64,000 nucleotides of DNA from Druceiella hillmani (lineage: Eukaryota > Arthropoda > Insecta > Lepidoptera > Hepialidae): contig JAYKKI010000060.1 in the NCBI GenBank assembly GCA_039881145.1, positions 7,581,001-7,645,000 of the forward strand, written 5' to 3'. Shown piece after piece: positions 60,294 through 64,000 of this stretch. The first letter of the stretch is position 1, and the number at the start of each line of letters is the position of its first letter. The notes under the pieces were generated by a model that searched no databases, had not been told where the DNA came from, and was given only the letters and a program-made list of their open reading frames with translations. A program made the translations under genes and the position numbers.

Positions 60294-63200
60294 TACATTT
60301 CTTATTACTAAACACTTAATATCCAAACAAGTATATGAATTGTCAAATGTGAAACATAAAAAAAAATTAAAAGGATCTAAAAAGTAACTAATAAGTAAAC
60401 AAATTGCGTAAAATGACATTTGAAATTTTACATTTGGCACAGCCGTTTATTACTAGTAAAGGTATGTTTTAGGCGGAACATTTTTGTATGTGATGAGACA
60501 GCCGCCGACAACTGGCGGCTTTTGTTGGACAAAGTCAATGGCTAATTTTACATCGAGTCAATGTATACATAAAGAGGCTCACACTGCTCACTAAATGTCT
60601 CCCTTCTCCGTCTTAAAAAAAGAAAAATTGTGAAAACTTAATTTTTCTCAAGTAAGCAAGCTACTTACTACGTTGATGTCAGCATACGATAACGTATGCA
60701 GGAAACGTGTTTTTTGGATAAAGTGTAATGCACTTTTTCAATAATCTGATATTTATTATTAGGCGAATATATCAAACTGAAATTAAATTATTTATTTGTA
60801 AACTAAATATTTATTGTTCGTTTAATTTCGTCAATCTGAAAATTAATTTCAAGCAGGGGCTATGTTATGTTTAGTACATTATTAAACTGGTTATTGTATA
60901 GTTTTATGCTTCATTTACATTTTTTTAAAGATTATTTCATAGTTACCTATATCTTACACAGGTCTTGCAAATATTTTGATTTCTTGATTCTGATTTTTAT
61001 TTCTTATATGTGTGTTGTTCATGGAACTATTGGCCTAAATGAGTACCACAAAAAATAGAAATTCTAGATATGTCAGTCATTTAAATGTCCAAGGAAATGG
61101 GCAAAAGCCCATACAGTATCCGGCTCAGGTGTTACAAGAATATAAATGAATAGCGAAAATAAAAGTATAATCTCCTTAAAAAGTTTTATTTAAATAGTGA
61201 ATCAGATAATGAGAAATCTGGTATTTTTTATGTAAAGTTAAATGCTATTTCTACGGGAACGCTTTGAACCAATAAGATGAAACAACGCACAGATCGTGTT
61301 TCTACGTATCCTCCATACACCACACAATAGAACATACCAATCCATGAAACCAACAGGCCCAACAAGACCATTGAATTGAACATTAAAGCCACCACAGTCA
61401 CAATTGAACATTAAAGACCATTGAACATTAAAGTCACGTAAACCTCAAAAAGAGAGAGATGTTCATTTTGACAATAAAGAAGGACTGTCAATGTTAGTTA
61501 ACAGTTGATTTTTCATTAATTTAGTTAATGGCCTACACTCTAGAAAAAGCAGTCGGTATTGATGATTTTTTGTAATAAATTCTCAAGTTACGTGTTTCAT
61601 TATATTTTTATTTCTAACAATTCATTGTATATTAAAAATATAATATATGCACTTTTGTTTATGAAGGTATCTTTTTGTTTTGTATTATGGCTACAAATTG
61701 TATTATATTTTTCTGCTCTTTCCTTACTGTCAATAGCTGAATTGTTTGGTTTCTTTTATTCTAAAAAATAACGGCTTTTTAAAAAAAATTATATTCTATT
61801 TCTGTAACGCAGCGTCCATTTTCTTTGGTCTTCTTTCTTGCAATGTTGGCAATTTTTTGTGCAATTTTAAATAAATAGTTATTAAAAGTATGCATTATAA
61901 TAGGCTATTTGACAACATCGAAAATATACCACAATTCGGGTTCATCCTATTAGATTATAATGTAAATAGGGGTATTGTTTTTAATTTTCGGAAGAATAAG
62001 TTTATATTATATAAAAAAAACGTAAAGAAATTACAATTTCATCAGCATCGCAAACACCCTGTTATTGGTTAAAAGTTAGATGATGTCACAGACAAGTTTT
62101 TAAATCTTTAAATTATTGTCCTTTTTTCTTTTTTTTAAATTTAAGACTATCAGCTTTATATTAATTAAATATAAAGCTGATAGTCATAAAATTATATTTA
62201 ATTAAAATAACTTCCGGTCATACATAATGTATAAAAAAATGTATTTAATTTCCATGCAATGCATATGCTAGTGTATATATCAGCACTATAATTTTATTCC
62301 AAACATAAATCATAGACAAATAGACTTTTCCTGAATGTTGTTGGATAAACAAGATGTTATTGTTAAAATTGACAGATTAAGTAAATATTCGAGTTGGATA
62401 ATTAAATTTACTATATTTATAATATAAATGCTTAATAATTTGTAAGAAATTATATTTTTAATTGTGTAATAAGTGCTTAGCGATAAAAGATTAAGTGAAC
62501 TAACTGGAAAAAAGGTGAAAACATATTCCCTCGCAAACAAAAGTCATGAAATTGTTTAAATTGATTTTTTTATAATAAATAATCGTCTGCTGCAGAATTT
62601 TTTTAAACGTACTGTTTTTAATATGTCAAAAATTTTTAAAAATTTTAATATATAAAAAATTTTTCATATATCAAAAATTTTAATTTAGATAAATATTAAC
62701 GATTGTCAAAATATCATTGGTACTAAAACGCATTCATACCAAAATTGAATATTCTTATTCTCTTGGTTTATAGGCATTGATATCTATAATATTGTATAAA
62801 ACAGAAATATTACTTATATCGAAATTATCTTCACACATAAAAACATTTGAGTGAGCTACATGCTGTTTGGATCTCTTTGGGCTAATTGCAGCCGCTTTTT
62901 TCGTCTTTTAAGATTTGTTGGCTTATTTCAGTAAATGAACACTTTGTGTGGATTTTTTATAGACCTATTTGTACATTGTGGCACTACACACCATTTATAC
63001 ATCATTTTAATATGAAAATAAATAATAATCCCCTTCAGCTCGCAGGACCGTTTGTTTACATTATGGGTGACATCACATTAGCCGCCATTATAGAAATTGC
63101 GTTTTTAGTGTGAGTTTGAAAATTCAAACTTTAAAAGTGATTTATGTACCCTGCCTGTATCCTGGAAATATAAATGTAGTGTGCTTATAATGCGAAATAG

Positions 63201-64000
63201 AACAATTTAAAAATTCAAGTCAAATAGCCTATTATAAAATAGAAGTTCCCCCAATTATTTGGTGATATGTTAACCTGGGTTCCAGTAGTACGTTCAAATT
63301 GCAGAAATAGTAGTATGTAGTATTTACTGCAATTTCGCATGCATAATTATTGGCTTGATAAGAGATATTATGATTAGGTAATCCTGGTACTTTAGGTTCT
63401 ATATTATATTCAGTACTAAACTTTCGAAATAGATTCTCAAATATATTTACCCTATCTCACTTTGTAAAATAGTATATTTCACGATAAATTGTTGGATATG
63501 TGAAATAATTTTGAAATAAATATGTTTGGCATACGTAAAATAGACATGGGTAAGTGATGCATGTAATATTACAAAGGTAATATCACTCGGAGAGGTGATG
63601 CAACATTGCGTGAGAGTTTTAACCATGACTGCATCACCTATCACTTCGATTCGGCAAAGTTCGGTAAGTGTCGTTTTTATGCGTATGTATACATGTGATG
63701 AGGTGTTGCGCAACTTGCGACGTAATGCGATGCGGTCGAACAGCTGTGCGTTACGCGAAAGAGACAGAGGACTAAGAATGAGTTAGTAGGTTCGGGCATT
63801 TAGAAAAGTATGGTATGACAAGTACGGTTAATTTTTATTTCTACACATCTCACTACTAGAATGGTGCATGTATGGCTCCAAATGTTGTCAGATAAAACCA
63901 AATAAACAAAATGATCAGAAATTTGTTTATTGTATTCATACTTTGAATCATATCTGGAGTGTTTGAGTTAATTATTACGTGTTAACTTTGTTTAATTATA
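60294..64000. other. AT-rich intergenic region, no gene recognised
   Basis: Contains a small GC hairpin, agccgcc/ggcggct, at about 60502-60522; a thrice-repeated ttgaacattaaag at about 61375-61430; a perfect 18-bp hairpin at 62145-62185; and a slightly GC-richer end, 63590-63780, with an open frame on the + strand (63595-63786, Arg/Ser-rich) that I cannot assign. All other frames look like chance frames. Confidence 0.5.
62145..62185. repeat. Perfect inverted repeat (18-bp arms, 5-base loop)
   Basis: The arm gactatcagctttatatt at 62145-62162 is exactly complementary to 62168-62185. It has a perfect stem and a loop too tight for a normal miRNA precursor. No element context is evident. Confidence 0.88.

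Noticed and set aside
60502..60522. GC hairpin followed by tttt, like a bacterial terminator
   Set aside because: The context is an insect nuclear genome, and the stem has only seven pairs.
63595..63786. 63-residue plus-strand frame near the right edge
   Set aside because: Arg/Ser-rich with no recognisable motif; the flanking sequence gives no exon or promoter evidence.
1..64000. CRISPR arrays, bacterial operons, riboswitches
   Set aside because: The window is eukaryotic (spliced gene, insect transposons). The spaced repeats are plain tandem arrays without unique spacers.
1..64000. tRNA and rRNA genes
   Set aside because: I looked for the tRNA A/B-box wording and for conserved rRNA blocks and saw none; a tRNA search program could still find one.

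Overview
This is AT-rich, intron-rich nuclear DNA of an insect. A moth or butterfly is the best guess. It holds decayed BEL/Pao, R1/Jockey, RTE, mariner, hAT and piggyBac-like elements, and pieces of a dispersed repeat that carries a 'gtctgtctgtctg' tract and ends in a 'gtacggaatcct'-like motif, which I know from Lepidoptera. The order is inferred from repeat types, not proven. Most of the short open reading frames are chance frames in AT-rich or tandemly repeated DNA.

One gene is certain. Twelve exons on the + strand, between 30458 and 57328, join with every reading phase in agreement into a complete 656-residue protein of the FEM1 family: ankyrin repeats, a helical middle part, two more ankyrin repeats, and a C-terminal BC-box/Cul2-box-like tail. 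FEM1 proteins are substrate receptors of cullin-2 RING ubiquitin ligases and read C-terminal degrons. The exons are GC-richer than their surroundings. The introns are large and carry tandem arrays (about 59 bp in intron 1, 183 bp in intron 2, 160 bp in intron 3, a 500-bp TA tract in intron 6, 63 bp in intron 8) plus transposon fragments: mariner in introns 1 and 11, a Jockey-type LINE in intron 4, another LINE and a DDE transposase piece in intron 7, and a hAT MITE with an 8-bp target duplication in intron 10.

Left part (1-30457): a possible terminal exon of an unknown gene near 968-1155; a deleted piggyBac-like element at 2389-3986; RTE-type reverse transcriptase relics on the minus strand at about 9.2-9.7 kb and 14.9-15.7 kb; a 51-bp minisatellite at 20.2-20.5 kb; and an old BEL/Pao LTR retrotransposon at about 22406-29442, invaded by a MITE and by R1-like LINE debris.

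Right part (57.3-64 kb): the FEM1 3' region, then a striking foldback element at 59053-60293. It has terminal inverted repeats around 13 direct copies of a unit that folds as a hammerhead-like ribozyme: CTGAAGA and GAAA core strands, a UC cleavage site and three short stems, with one extra U before stem II. This is the most interesting signal in the window. The last 3.7 kb is AT-rich DNA with one strong hairpin and no gene I can support.
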